Positions 28,232 to 36,956 of a stretch of 64,000 nt of DNA are shown here, piece by piece. How positions within the stretch are numbered: the stretch's first letter is position 1; each line of letters starts with the position of its first letter. The notes beneath the pieces were generated by a model that searched no databases, was not told the origin of the DNA, and was given only the letters and a program-made list of their open reading frames with translations. The DNA is from Bacteroidales bacterium (GTDB lineage Bacteria > Bacteroidota > Bacteroidia > Bacteroidales > Paludibacteraceae). The stretch covers positions 1 through 64,000 of the forward strand of contig JAAYQF010000009.1 in the NCBI GenBank assembly GCA_012519425.1. The letters are read 5' to 3'. The position numbers and the translations under genes were made by a program.

Positions 28232-29495
28232 TCCTTTCCTCAAACAGATCAAAGACAAGCTGGAACATCATTCCATGCCTGTGGATGAGCATCTGTGGAA
28301 AAGTATCGAGAAGCGTATTCAGCCACCCAAGCCACTGATACCGGCATGGTTATATGTTTCTGTGGCTGTTGCTGCCGGATTGGCGCTGTTGATCTCGGTT
28401 GGAAATTTCTTTTATTCCCATATAAATGAGGCAAAACCAATTGATAAAACGGAACAACTATATGTAGAAACAGAACAAGCCAACGAAATAACCGATCCAA
28501 CTGTCCAAGTTGAAATCGAATCATCTGAACAAACTGCTGTTATTTCGGATGAAAAGCCGGCAAAAACACACAGCACTACAATCCAAACTCAAGAAGAAAA
28601 GTTTTATGTGGATAATACTCAAAATATTGACACCAAAGAAGAAACTGTTTCAATAGTACAACCTGAACCGGAAATTCTTACAACAGAAGCCACTACGGAA
28701 ATCGTTTCAGAGGAAACCGCGGAACAAGCTGTCGCGATAAAGACTGTGAAAGAGCCTGTCAAACAGGATAAAACCACCAAATTGAAGACACTTCCTACAC
28801 AAACACATCCTGATTGGACTAAATCCATACATAAAAAGAAAAAAAGAAATTTAATGATTGCGGCATCATTTGGTTCCGGTATCGGCAGCTCATCCGCCAC
28901 CATCACGCCTAGATCACGTGCCTACAGATCTCAGGGATTGGTTGATGTGCCAACTACGGTAGGCAGAGTACTTACACCCAATGATTTCAGAAACAAAGAA
29001 TACCTGCCACCCTTGTCTACTGAATTAAATGTCAGAGTACCCGTGAGCAACATTTTTGCTTTGGAAAGTGGTGTGGTGTATAACTATTTACAAACACGCT
29101 TAAGTGGAAGTCCGGCGGGTGAAGCCAACAAGGCAGCTATTGATCTGCATTACCTTGGAATACCGGCAAACTTCGTAACTTCCCTGCTGCAAACCAATCA
29201 TTGGGAAATATACATATCTGCCGGAGGCATGATAGAAAAAGGACTGAGAACAGATTTCAGACAATACCAGCAAGTAGAAGATGCCCGGGTCAAGAGTGTG
29301 GCAAGCACAGAGATCAACGGTTTGCAATGGTCGCTCAATAGTACTGTTGGTGTTAGTTATTCCATACACAAGCATATTTCCTTGTTTTTTGACCCTAAAG
29401 TGGCATACTATTTCGAAAACGAGCAACCTTACAGCATTCGAAAAGAATTACCTGTTTTGGTCAGCTTGAATACAGGACTGAGAATGTCTCTATAA
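28200..29495 (+). CDS. Membrane protein with N-terminal anti-sigma-like part and C-terminal beta-barrel domain
   Basis: 431-residue protein of unknown function. Residues 1-45 are hydrophilic and contain HLWKSIEKRI, a short helix seen at the start of Bacteroidota anti-sigma-like proteins. One transmembrane helix follows (about 50-70, LYVSVAVAAGLALLISVG). Residues 75-210 form a low-complexity linker rich in T, E, V and Q, long enough to cross the periplasm. Residues 220-431 alternate hydrophobic residues in strands (LMIAASFGSGIGSSS, STVGVSYSIHKHISLFFDP), as in small PorT/OmpX-like outer-membrane barrels. It overlaps the sigma gene by 32 bases, implying coupled translation. The topology is inferred. 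Confidence 0.72.
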   Translation: MKKETHNQAPDPFLKQIKDKLEHHSMPVDEHLWKSIEKRIQPPKPLIPAWLYVSVAVAAGLALLISVGNFFYSHINEAKPIDKTEQLYVETEQANEITDPTVQVEIESSEQTAVISDEKPAKTHSTTIQTQEEKFYVDNTQNIDTKEETVSIVQPEPEILTTEATTEIVSEETAEQAVAIKTVKEPVKQDKTTKLKTLPTQTHPDWTKSIHKKKKRNLMIAASFGSGIGSSSATITPRSRAYRSQGLVDVPTTVGRVLTPNDFRNKEYLPPLSTELNVRVPVSNIFALESGVVYNYLQTRLSGSPAGEANKAAIDLHYLGIPANFVTSLLQTNHWEIYISAGGMIEKGLRTDFRQYQQVEDARVKSVASTEINGLQWSLNSTVGVSYSIHKHISLFFDPKVAYYFENEQPYSIRKELPVLVSLNTGLRMSL

Positions 29496-29555
29496 AAAGC
29501 TCTACCATAAAAGATGAATTCCCTGCAATAGTTAAAAGAAATAATGATAATTCTT

Positions 29556-29595
29556 AAATAAGATAGTCTGACAACCCGGCCTATCTTATTTTTTT
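29556..29595 (+). terminator. Rho-independent terminator between the sigma operon and aroQ
   Basis: AAATAAGATAG (29556-29566) and CTATCTTATTT (29581-29591) form a perfect 11-bp stem with a 14-base loop, followed by a T run to 29595. Confidence 0.88.
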
Positions 29596-29596
29596 A

Positions 29597-29604
29597 TACA
29601 TTTG
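29597..29604 (+). promoter_or_regulatory. -7 promoter element of aroQ
   Basis: TACATTTG, an exact TAnnTTTG match, 25 bases before the aroQ start and directly after the terminator. The -33 position falls within the terminator and has no TTTG. Confidence 0.5.
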
Positions 29605-29629
29605 CAGCCGAGTGATTAATTCTGTGACA

Positions 29630-30046
29630 ATGAAGCGCATTCAAATCATCAATGGTCCCAATCTGAATTTGTTGGGCAAAAGAGAACCGTCTCTGTATGG
29701 CAATCAACCTTTTGAAGTCTATTTTGATGAGCTGAAAACTAAATATCCTCAGATTGATTTGTTTTATTTTCAATCAAACATAGAAGGAGAAATTGTCAAC
29801 AAATTACATGAGGTAGGGTTTGATTTCGATGGGATCATTATCAACGCAGGAGCTTATACCCACACCTCAATTGCTATTGCTGACGCTATCCGCGCAATAA
29901 AAACGCCGACAATCGAAGTCCATATTTCCAATGTATATCAACGAGAAGCCTATCGGCACTCTTCCTATCTTTCTGAAGTCTGCAAGGGATGTATTCTTGG
30001 ATTTGGATTAGACTCATACCGGTTGGCTATCGAATCTTTTTTATAA
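29630..30046 (+). CDS. aroQ: 3-dehydroquinate dehydratase, type II
   Basis: 138-residue dodecameric enzyme that dehydrates 3-dehydroquinate to 3-dehydroshikimate in the shikimate pathway. Motifs: IINGPNLNLLGKREPSLYG with catalytic Tyr23 at the flexible loop, FFQSNIEGE-like YFQSNIEGEIV, IIINAGAYTHTSIAI, and VHISNVYQREAYRHSS with the catalytic His near residue 101. The start at ATG 29630 gives the family's standard N-terminus; a GTG at 29612 would add six residues. Seven bases separate it from pyk, so the two are probably co-transcribed; aroQ-pyk linkage joins aromatic precursor supply with PEP use. Confidence 0.95.
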   Translation: MKRIQIINGPNLNLLGKREPSLYGNQPFEVYFDELKTKYPQIDLFYFQSNIEGEIVNKLHEVGFDFDGIIINAGAYTHTSIAIADAIRAIKTPTIEVHISNVYQREAYRHSSYLSEVCKGCILGFGLDSYRLAIESFL

Positions 30047-30053
30047 AACATAT

Positions 30054-31499
30054 ATGACGAAAGCTACAAAAATTGTTGCCACCATCAGCGATAAACGCTG
30101 TGATGTGGACTTTATACGTGCCTTATTTGAAGAAGGCATGAATGTGGTTCGAATGAATTCCGCCCACCTTGAACGAGAAGGTTTCTTGAAAATCATCAAC
30201 AGTGTGCGGGAAGTCAGTAAGCATATTGCATTATTGATTGACACCAAAGGACCGGAGGTCCGTACGACGGTTGCGGAAAACGACCACATTGAAATACGGA
30301 CAGGTGATACCGTAAGAGTAAAAGGTGATCCCAACGGGGTATCTGTACAAGGAAAGATATATGTCAGCTATCCCCACTTCGTTCGTGATTTGCACATAGG
30401 GGATGATATTTTAATTGATGACGGAGAGATTGATTTAAAGGTCGAATCCAAAGCCGGAGGTTACGTAATTTGCAAGGCACGTAATGATGGAATATTGGGA
30501 AGTCGTAAAACCGTGAATGTACCGGGTGTGCGCATTAATTTGCCTTCATTATCTGATAAAGACAGGCGAAATATCCTTTTCGCCATTGAGCAGGACCTTG
30601 ATTTTATTGCCCATTCATTTGTACGAAACAAGCAAGATGTCATTGATATTCAGCAAATATTAGATGAACACAACAGCCCGATTAAAATCATTGCCAAGAT
30701 TGAAAATCAGGAAGGTGTTGACAATATTGACGAAATACTTGAACATGCGTATGGTGTGATGATTGCCCGCGGCGACTTGGGAATTGAAGTGGCACAGGAA
30801 AAAATTCCCGGCATTCAGCGTAAACTGATCCGCAAATGTGTGCGCGCCAGAAAACCGGTTATTGTTGCTACGCAGATGTTGCATTCAATGATTTACAATC
30901 CAAGACCGACTCGTGCCGAAGTAACTGATGTTGCCAACGCTATTTATTACCGTACTGATGCACTGATGCTCAGTGGTGAAACTGCCCAGGGGAAATATCC
31001 GGTTGAGGCTGTCAGGACTATGGCAAGCATTGCCAGAGAGTCAGAAAAAACCAAGTTGGTCGAAAATAACATTCCGATTCCCATCGACAAATACGATGTA
31101 ACTTCCTTTTTAAGCAATGCAGCAGTAGAAGCCAGTTCTCAGCTCGAAACAAAAGCCATCATAACAGACACTTACAGCGGTCGCACTGCCCGGTACTTAG
31201 CGGCATACAGAGGTGCTGTACCGGTGGTGGCTATTTGCTATCACGAGCGCTCGACCCGTGAACTAGCCCTTTCCTATGGGGTCAACCCGTTCTACCAGGA
31301 GGGAACCGGCAATACACAACAATATTTTATCGAAGCCCTGCAACATATGTTGAAATGGGGCTGGATTCAGCGGGATAATCTTGTTTGCTACCTCAGCGGC
31401 AGTTTTGGAGAAGGTTTTGGAACGACTTTCTTAGAAGTGAACAATGTAAACAAGATACTTGAGTCGAGGGATAAATACTTGTTGCCAAATTTTGAATAA
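30054..31499 (+). CDS. pyk: Pyruvate kinase
   Basis: 481-residue glycolytic enzyme transferring phosphate from PEP to ADP. The barrel starts at ATKIVATISD and MNVVRMNSAH (substrate and K+/ADP binding). The beta-barrel B domain spans about 67-165. The active-site segments IIAKIENQEGVDN and MIARGDLGIEVA carry the lysine and the metal-binding Glu/Asp. PVIVATQMLHSMI, DALMLSGETAQGKYPVEAV and the C-terminal regulatory domain (about 345-481) complete it. Length is normal. No terminator is obvious before the repeat copy B that follows about 70 bases downstream. Confidence 0.96.
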   Translation: MTKATKIVATISDKRCDVDFIRALFEEGMNVVRMNSAHLEREGFLKIINSVREVSKHIALLIDTKGPEVRTTVAENDHIEIRTGDTVRVKGDPNGVSVQGKIYVSYPHFVRDLHIGDDILIDDGEIDLKVESKAGGYVICKARNDGILGSRKTVNVPGVRINLPSLSDKDRRNILFAIEQDLDFIAHSFVRNKQDVIDIQQILDEHNSPIKIIAKIENQEGVDNIDEILEHAYGVMIARGDLGIEVAQEKIPGIQRKLIRKCVRARKPVIVATQMLHSMIYNPRPTRAEVTDVANAIYYRTDALMLSGETAQGKYPVEAVRTMASIARESEKTKLVENNIPIPIDKYDVTSFLSNAAVEASSQLETKAIITDTYSGRTARYLAAYRGAVPVVAICYHERSTRELALSYGVNPFYQEGTGNTQQYFIEALQHMLKWGWIQRDNLVCYLSGSFGEGFGTTFLEVNNVNKILESRDKYLLPNFE

Positions 31500-31569
31500 C
31501 AATCACCTGCTACCCTCTACAAAAACAAGTCAGAAAAATTCAACATATTAAAAATAATCATAGCTTTAA

Positions 31570-31731
31570 GGTGCTGTCTCAAAAGTAAATATTTAACCAA
31601 AAACCCGCAAGGTGTCTTAGAAGTGTTCAAATGCAAGGCACTGAGATTGAGGGCGAAGGAGCATACTGAAGTATGTGACTGAGCCCGAATATCGAAAGTA
31701 ACGCAGCAGTTGGGCACTTATGAGACACCGC
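31570..31731 (+). repeat. Core copy B of the dispersed GTCTCA repeat
   Basis: About 160 bp bounded by GGTGCTGTCTCA (31570-31581) and TGAGACACCGC (31721-31731), forming imperfect terminal inverted repeats. Internally it is almost identical to the core inside copy A (15005-15160), including AACCCGCAAGGTGTCTTAG and CCCGAATATCGAAAGTAACG. This is the simple form of the element. It ends only 20 bases before the start codon of the outer-membrane receptor gene, so it occupies that gene's promoter region. No clear target-site duplication is seen. Confidence 0.85.
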
Positions 31732-31751
31732 CTGAAGTTTAAGCTTGAGCA

Positions 31752-34232
31752 ATGAAACGATTAATAATTCTCACTACCATTCTTTCCGTAATTCTCCTTC
31801 CCTCCTTTGCTTTACAAACCATTAGAGGTCGTATTGTTGATGGAAGTTCGCAAGAACCACTTGATTTTGTTAATGTGGCTTTGATAAAAGATGCCGATGT
31901 AGTTCCGACAGCAGGAGTTGTATCCGATGAGAACGGAAGGTTTGAACTTCCCCGTATTCCCAATGGAAATTATCTGCTGCGCATCAGTTTTGTCGGTTAC
32001 AACACAATTGAAATACCACTAAAAGTCGGTGACAAGGCTTTAGATATGGGTTTGATTAAGTTGATGGAAGATAGCAAATCTCTGTCGGAAATAGAGGTAG
32101 TAGGACAAGGAACGCAAATGCGTTTTGAGATTGACAAAAAAGTTTTTTCCGTAGATCAAAACATAGCTTCTGCCGGAGGCTCGGCAACAGAAATTCTACA
32201 AAATATACCTTCAGTGGATGTGGATAACGAAGGTAATATTTCTTTACGAAATAGTTCAAATGTAGAAGTTTGGATCAATGGGAAGCCATCCGGATTGACA
32301 GAAGAAAACAGGGCACAAATCTTACAGCAAATGCCTGCCGAAAGCCTCGAATCTGTTGAGATTATGACCAACCCATCAGCCAAATATAATCCTGAAGGAA
32401 CATCCGGAATCATCAACCTGGTAATGAAAAAAGACAGAAAGGGGGGTTATTACGGTAGCGTTTCATTAGGCACGATGTGGTCACAGGGTTCAGTCCCGGG
32501 ATACAATGCCGGCGTGAACATAAATTATAACAACAGAAAGTTTGATGCATATCTTAACGTGGGTTTCCGGCGAATGAACTTTTTAGGAGGTGGACAAACT
32601 GATCGCTATACCTTAAACAATACGGACACCTTAACCGTGTTACATCAATTCAATCAAAATACTTTTGGGCATCAGAGCTTGTTTACCCGTGCCGGTGTGG
32701 ATTATCACATCAATGACAAACACTCTATCGGTTTATCAGGCTTTGGTATGGGAGGCACAGGAGGCGGCATCACTAATATTGGTTACACTTTAACAGATTG
32801 GACATCAGGCACCATCATAAGGGATTATACGCGTGAAAATATTAGCGCCAATAAACGTCCGGGTATGAATATAAGCCTGGATTATAAATGGGACATAGAT
32901 ACCAATGGCTCTAATTTGATGTCGAGTTTGTCTTATTCCAACTTCAATATGAAAAGCGATGAGACCTATCTACAGCGGGAAAGGAATGCGGAAGACACCA
33001 CAGCCCACATGATCCAGTACCACCAGGGACAGAACAAACAATGGCAATATAAATTAGATTACACACAAAAGTTTTCAGAAAACGATCGTCTGGAAGCAGG
33101 CTGGCAGAGCACCCTACAAGACCGCTTTGGTCCTAATTCGGCTAAAGATTTTTTGAAAGATCAGCCTTTACATTCCTACTACAATGAATTTAAGTACGAA
33201 GAACAGATACATGCAGCTTATGTGACGTACGGCAGCAGGATCAAGAATTTAAGTCTGCAAGGAGGCTTAAGAACCGAATATTTTTGGCGTCATCCCATCA
33301 ATGAAACTAAGGATAACACAGGACAAACACAAAGGGTTGATTATGGGGCAAAAGGAGAATGGCAGTTCTTCCCCAGTTTTTTTGCCTCTTACACTTTGCC
33401 TGAAAATAATGAAGTTCAGTTGAATGCGAGCCGGAGGGTTAGTCGCCCGCGTGGTCGTCAAATCAATCCTTTCCGCAATTACTCCGACTCAACCAATATC
33501 AGTTACGGTAATCTGGAACTTTCCCCTGAATACTCTACAGTAGTGGAATTGAACTACCTGAAGTTATGGGATAACCATTCTATTTCTTCTAGTATTTATT
33601 ATAGATTTACAGACGATGTGATACAGCGGGTGAGTTTTATGAACGGTCAGGTCATGGAATCATCTTTTATGAATGTAACCAAATCATCAAATACAGGAAT
33701 GGAGTTCGTGGTAAAAAACAATTTATTTAAAGTGCTTAATCTCACATCTTCTCTAAATTTATATTACAACAAATTAAACGCCTCCACTTACAACAACCCT
33801 TACGATACCTCTGTCGTGATTACAACGCCCGAACAGAAAAATTTTACGTGGAGCACAAGGATAATAGCTAATGTTATTTTTGGGAAAAACACTTCCGGAC
33901 AGTTAACAGGTTATTATTCAGCACCGCGATTGATTGCTCAAGGCAAACGAACTGCTTCCTATGCCGTGGATTTGGGACTGCGACAAAGTTTTTTCAACAG
34001 GAATCTAAGTTTGAATTTTTCGGTACGTGATATTTTCAACACCCGTAAGAGAAGCTCCATTACCTGGGGTGATAATTTCTATCAACGATCAGAAAGTTAT
34101 TTCTCCGGCAGGATGATAGGGCTGACTGCCACATGGAATTTCGGAAATATGATGCCTAAGAACAACATGAAAATGCGGGAGAGAGGTGAAAGTGAAGATG
34201 AATTTGACTTGGAAGGTTTCGGAGAAGATTGA
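31752..34232 (+). CDS. Outer-membrane TonB-dependent receptor-like protein (OMP_b-brl_3 type)
   Basis: 826-residue outer-membrane protein: signal peptide (to about residue 20), a carboxypeptidase-regulatory-like beta-sandwich (22-105, IRGRIVDGSSQEPLDFVNVAL), a TonB plug (about 125-215, with AGGSATEILQNIPSVDVD and PAESLESVEIMTNPSAKYNPEG) and a C-terminal barrel of alternating hydrophobic strands ending in aromatic-rich WNFGNMM. The short length and plug text fit the family 'outer membrane beta-barrel protein' (PF14905) rather than SusC. No SusD partner is present, so the substrate may be a peptide, metal complex or none. A short acidic tail (ESEDEFDLEGFGED) follows the barrel. Repeat copy B lies directly upstream. 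Confidence 0.87.
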   Translation: MKRLIILTTILSVILLPSFALQTIRGRIVDGSSQEPLDFVNVALIKDADVVPTAGVVSDENGRFELPRIPNGNYLLRISFVGYNTIEIPLKVGDKALDMGLIKLMEDSKSLSEIEVVGQGTQMRFEIDKKVFSVDQNIASAGGSATEILQNIPSVDVDNEGNISLRNSSNVEVWINGKPSGLTEENRAQILQQMPAESLESVEIMTNPSAKYNPEGTSGIINLVMKKDRKGGYYGSVSLGTMWSQGSVPGYNAGVNINYNNRKFDAYLNVGFRRMNFLGGGQTDRYTLNNTDTLTVLHQFNQNTFGHQSLFTRAGVDYHINDKHSIGLSGFGMGGTGGGITNIGYTLTDWTSGTIIRDYTRENISANKRPGMNISLDYKWDIDTNGSNLMSSLSYSNFNMKSDETYLQRERNAEDTTAHMIQYHQGQNKQWQYKLDYTQKFSENDRLEAGWQSTLQDRFGPNSAKDFLKDQPLHSYYNEFKYEEQIHAAYVTYGSRIKNLSLQGGLRTEYFWRHPINETKDNTGQTQRVDYGAKGEWQFFPSFFASYTLPENNEVQLNASRRVSRPRGRQINPFRNYSDSTNISYGNLELSPEYSTVVELNYLKLWDNHSISSSIYYRFTDDVIQRVSFMNGQVMESSFMNVTKSSNTGMEFVVKNNLFKVLNLTSSLNLYYNKLNASTYNNPYDTSVVITTPEQKNFTWSTRIIANVIFGKNTSGQLTGYYSAPRLIAQGKRTASYAVDLGLRQSFFNRNLSLNFSVRDIFNTRKRSSITWGDNFYQRSESYFSGRMIGLTATWNFGNMMPKNNMKMRERGESEDEFDLEGFGED

Positions 34233-34288
34233 CGTACATCATTAAATTTTCTCGCTTCACACGACTATCCTCAGAATATTAGACAGCA

Positions 34289-34320
34289 TTTGTAAGTTTG
34301 AAAAAACCGTTGTATCTTTG
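34289..34320 (+). promoter_or_regulatory. Promoter of tRNA-Gln(TTG)
   Basis: TTTG (34289-34292) and TATCTTTG (34313-34320), 20 bases apart, match the Bacteroidota promoter; the tRNA starts 25 bases downstream. Confidence 0.65.
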
Positions 34321-34344
34321 CACCGCTTTTTAAAAAAGACATTC

Positions 34345-34415
34345 TGTCCCATGGTGTAATGGTAGCACTACAGATTTTGGTTCTGCCTGTCTAGGTTCGA
34401 ATCCTGGTGGGACAG
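34345..34415 (+). tRNA. tRNA-Gln, anticodon TTG
   Basis: Cloverleaf: acceptor TGTCCCA with TGGGACA, D-stem GTG/CAC, anticodon loop TTTTGGT (anticodon TTG, reads CAA and by wobble CAG), T-stem CTAGG/CCTGG around TTCGAAT, discriminator G415 and no encoded CCA. The outer pair of the anticodon stem is an A-C mismatch (ACAGA with TCTGC). It converges on glnS, the gene for its own synthetase, and has its own promoter and terminator. Confidence 0.94.
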
Positions 34416-34423
34416 CGAAAGCA

Positions 34424-34466
34424 CGAACGCCTGATAATTATAAATATTTATCGGGCGTTCGTTTTT
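34424..34466 (+). terminator. Terminator of tRNA-Gln(TTG)
   Basis: CGAACGCCTGATAA (34424-34437) pairs with TTATCGGGCGTTCG (34448-34461) with one wobble pair, followed by five Ts. It lies between the tRNA and the convergent end of glnS; the minus strand lacks a T tract, so it mainly stops the tRNA transcript. Confidence 0.88.
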
Positions 34467-34481
34467 ATATAAAAGAATATT

Positions 34482-36167
34482 TTACTTTCTCTTTTCCTTT
34501 GCCCAGCTATCCTTCAACGATACTGTTCTGTTAAAGATCAATTTTTCTGCGCTTGAATCGGGATCTATGTTGAAATATCCGACACGCTGAAACTGGAAAT
34601 ATGATAAAGCGGGTTCATTTTTTAACCATGGTTCTACAAAACAACCGGTAAGAACTTTCAAGGAATCCGGATTGATCAATTCTCTGAAATCGCGCTCATC
34701 AGCAGTTGGATTTTCTACAATGAATAAACGGTCGTATAGTCTGACTTCCGCTTCCACTACATTTTCTGTAGATAACCAATGTAAAGTACCTTTCACCCTG
34801 CGATTGGCGTCAGGCATACCGCTTTTGGTGTTCGGGTCATACTCACAATAAATCTCAACAATATTCCCTTCTTCATCCTTCTTACAACCCGTACACATAA
34901 CGATATAGGCACTTTTTAAGCGTACCTCCTTCCCGGGTGTCATGCGGAAGAACTTTTTGGGAGCATCTTCCATAAAATCATCTCTTTCGATGTACAACTC
35001 GCGAGAAAAAAGAATTTCCCGTATGCCTGCTTGCTCATCTTCAGGATTGTTTTCAGTTTGCAGGGTTTCAACCTGACCTTCAGGATAATTCGTAATGATC
35101 AGCTTCACCGGATCGAGCACTGCATTCACACGCGTAGCCGTTTTATTCAGGGTTTCACGCACCGCATGTTCCAATAATCCATAATCATTGATGCCGTCAT
35201 ATTTGGTATAACCAATTTTATCTATAAAGTTATGAATAGCCTCAGGAGTATAGCCGCGACGGCGCAAACCGCATAGAGTAGGCATACGCGGATCATCCCA
35301 TCCCGACACCAAGCCATCTTCCACCAATTGTAACATCCTGCGCTTGCTCATTACCGTATAAGTTAAATTCAAACGATTGAATTCGGTTTGTCTGGGCCGA
35401 TAGTCCGTTTCCTGAAATTGGTCGATAAACCAGTCGTACAACGGGCGATGCACTTCAAATTCCAGGGTGCAAAGCGAGTGGGTTACACCTTCAAAATAAT
35501 CAGACTGACCATGGGCAAAATCATACATAGGGTAAGCTTTCCAGGTCCAGCCTGTACGATGGTGCGGATGATCGGTAATCACGCGATACATAATCGGATC
35601 GCGCATGTGCATATTAGGAGATGTCATATCTATCTTGGCACGCAACACCATTTTCCCCTCAGGGATTTCACCTGTATTCATCTTGCGAAACAGTTCCAAA
35701 CTTTCTTTTATGGGACGGTTACGGTACGGACTTTCAGTACCCGGCACTGTAGGCGTTCCTTTTTGTTTGGCTATCTCCTCTGAAGATTGTTCATCAACAT
35801 AAGCTTTTCCGTCTAAAATAAATTTCTCAGCCAAATCCCACAATTGTTGGAAATAGTCGGAAGCATAATAAACATTTTCCCACTGATATCCCAACCATTG
35901 AATATCTTCCATGATTGAATCAACATACTCCACATCTTCTTTCAACGGATTGGTATCATCAAAACGCAAGTTGCAAATACCATTATATTTCTCGGCTATT
36001 CCGAAATCTATACAAATAGCTTTGGCGTGCCCGATATGCAAGTAACCGTTAGGTTCAGGCGGAAAACGCGTCTGAATACGACCATTATTAAGACCATCAC
36101 GCAAGTCCTGCTCAACCATTGCTTCAATAAAGTTGAGACTTTTTTTAGGTGCTTCTACACTATCCAT
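34482..36167 (-). CDS. glnS: Glutaminyl-tRNA synthetase
   Basis: 561-residue class I synthetase charging tRNA-Gln with glutamine directly. The ATP site has the HIGH motif as HIGH (residues 44-47, within PPEPNGYLHIGHAKA) and KMSKS as VMSKRR near residue 272. RFDDTNPLKED (about 67-77) and the C-terminal anticodon-binding beta-barrels (about 340-561, FFRMTPGKEVRLKSA) fit GlnRS rather than GltX. It starts 8 bases after lpxA, so it is the last gene of the lpxD-lpxC-lpxA-glnS unit, and it faces a tRNA-Gln gene downstream. Confidence 0.97.
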   Translation of the reverse strand: MDSVEAPKKSLNFIEAMVEQDLRDGLNNGRIQTRFPPEPNGYLHIGHAKAICIDFGIAEKYNGICNLRFDDTNPLKEDVEYVDSIMEDIQWLGYQWENVYYASDYFQQLWDLAEKFILDGKAYVDEQSSEEIAKQKGTPTVPGTESPYRNRPIKESLELFRKMNTGEIPEGKMVLRAKIDMTSPNMHMRDPIMYRVITDHPHHRTGWTWKAYPMYDFAHGQSDYFEGVTHSLCTLEFEVHRPLYDWFIDQFQETDYRPRQTEFNRLNLTYTVMSKRRMLQLVEDGLVSGWDDPRMPTLCGLRRRGYTPEAIHNFIDKIGYTKYDGINDYGLLEHAVRETLNKTATRVNAVLDPVKLIITNYPEGQVETLQTENNPEDEQAGIREILFSRELYIERDDFMEDAPKKFFRMTPGKEVRLKSAYIVMCTGCKKDEEGNIVEIYCEYDPNTKSGMPDANRRVKGTLHWLSTENVVEAEVRLYDRLFIVENPTADERDFRELINPDSLKVLTGCFVEPWLKNEPALSYFQFQRVGYFNIDPDSSAEKLIFNRTVSLKDSWAKEKRK

Positions 36168-36175
36168 AATTTTTA

Positions 36176-36955
36176 CTAAATATGTCCTTTGATAATACCC
36201 CTGTTGGAAGATTGAATAAACCGGATGATATTATCCCTTTCAACGGACAGAGGCAAGGTTTCCATTACACGTTCAATCGCGTTGGTTGTGTTGAGTCTCG
36301 ATTGAAAAATTATCCTGTAAATATCCTGAATGCCATTGATTTGCTCATTGGTATATCCTCTGCGTCTCAGTCCGATAGAATTCACTCCACTATAAACCAA
36401 TGGTTCGCGACCGGCAACTATGTAAGGCGGCACATCTTGAGAGACTTTCGAGCCACCCTGTAACATGGTATGCGCACCGATTTTAACGAATTGATGCACC
36501 AAGGTTCCACCTCCCAAAATTGCGAAATCGTCTATTTCTACCTCTCCTGCCAACTGGGTTGCATTGGCCATTATCACAGAATCCCTGATGATACAGTCAT
36601 GTGCCACGTGTGAATAAGCCATCAGCAAACAATTGTTTCCTACTATAGTTTCCCCCTTGGCTGCTGTCCCCCTGTTAAGGGTAACGCACTCACGAATGGT
36701 TGTATTATTACCGATGATAACCAGCGAATCTTCTCCTTTAAATTTTAAATCCTGTGGAATAGCACCCAAAACAGCGCCGGGGAAAATTCTACATTTTTCA
36801 CCTATCCTTGTCCCTTCAAGGATGGTTGCATTAGCGGCGATGGTTGTGCCTGCACCTATTTCCACATTTTTGTCGATAAATACGAAAGGACCTATTTCAA
36901 CGCCGGGGCCAATGACAGCCTCAGGATGTACTTGAGAAAGAGGATGTACAGTCAT
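36176..36955 (-). CDS. lpxA: UDP-N-acetylglucosamine O-acyltransferase
   Basis: 259-residue cytosolic trimer that transfers a 3-hydroxyacyl chain from ACP to the 3-OH of UDP-GlcNAc, the first step of lipid A synthesis. The left-handed beta-helix is built from hexapeptide repeats (VIGPGVEIGPFVFIDKNVEI, TIVGNNCLLMAYSHVAHDC) with the catalytic histidine in AYSHVAHD. The C-terminal helical part includes GLRRRGYTNEQI, a LpxA signature. The start codon is one base after the lpxC stop. Acyl length preference cannot be read with confidence. Confidence 0.96.
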   Translation of the reverse strand: MTVHPLSQVHPEAVIGPGVEIGPFVFIDKNVEIGAGTTIAANATILEGTRIGEKCRIFPGAVLGAIPQDLKFKGEDSLVIIGNNTTIRECVTLNRGTAAKGETIVGNNCLLMAYSHVAHDCIIRDSVIMANATQLAGEVEIDDFAILGGGTLVHQFVKIGAHTMLQGGSKVSQDVPPYIVAGREPLVYSGVNSIGLRRRGYTNEQINGIQDIYRIIFQSRLNTTNAIERVMETLPLSVERDNIIRFIQSSNRGIIKGHI

Positions 36956-36956
36956 T

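Noticed and set aside
29569-29580. Possible antisense RNA promoter in the aroQ terminator loop
   Set aside because: The loop has no TAnnTTTG on the minus strand.
34371-34387. A-C mismatch in the anticodon stem of tRNA-Gln(TTG) as a sign of a pseudogene
   Set aside because: Only the outermost pair is affected; all other stems, promoter and terminator are intact.
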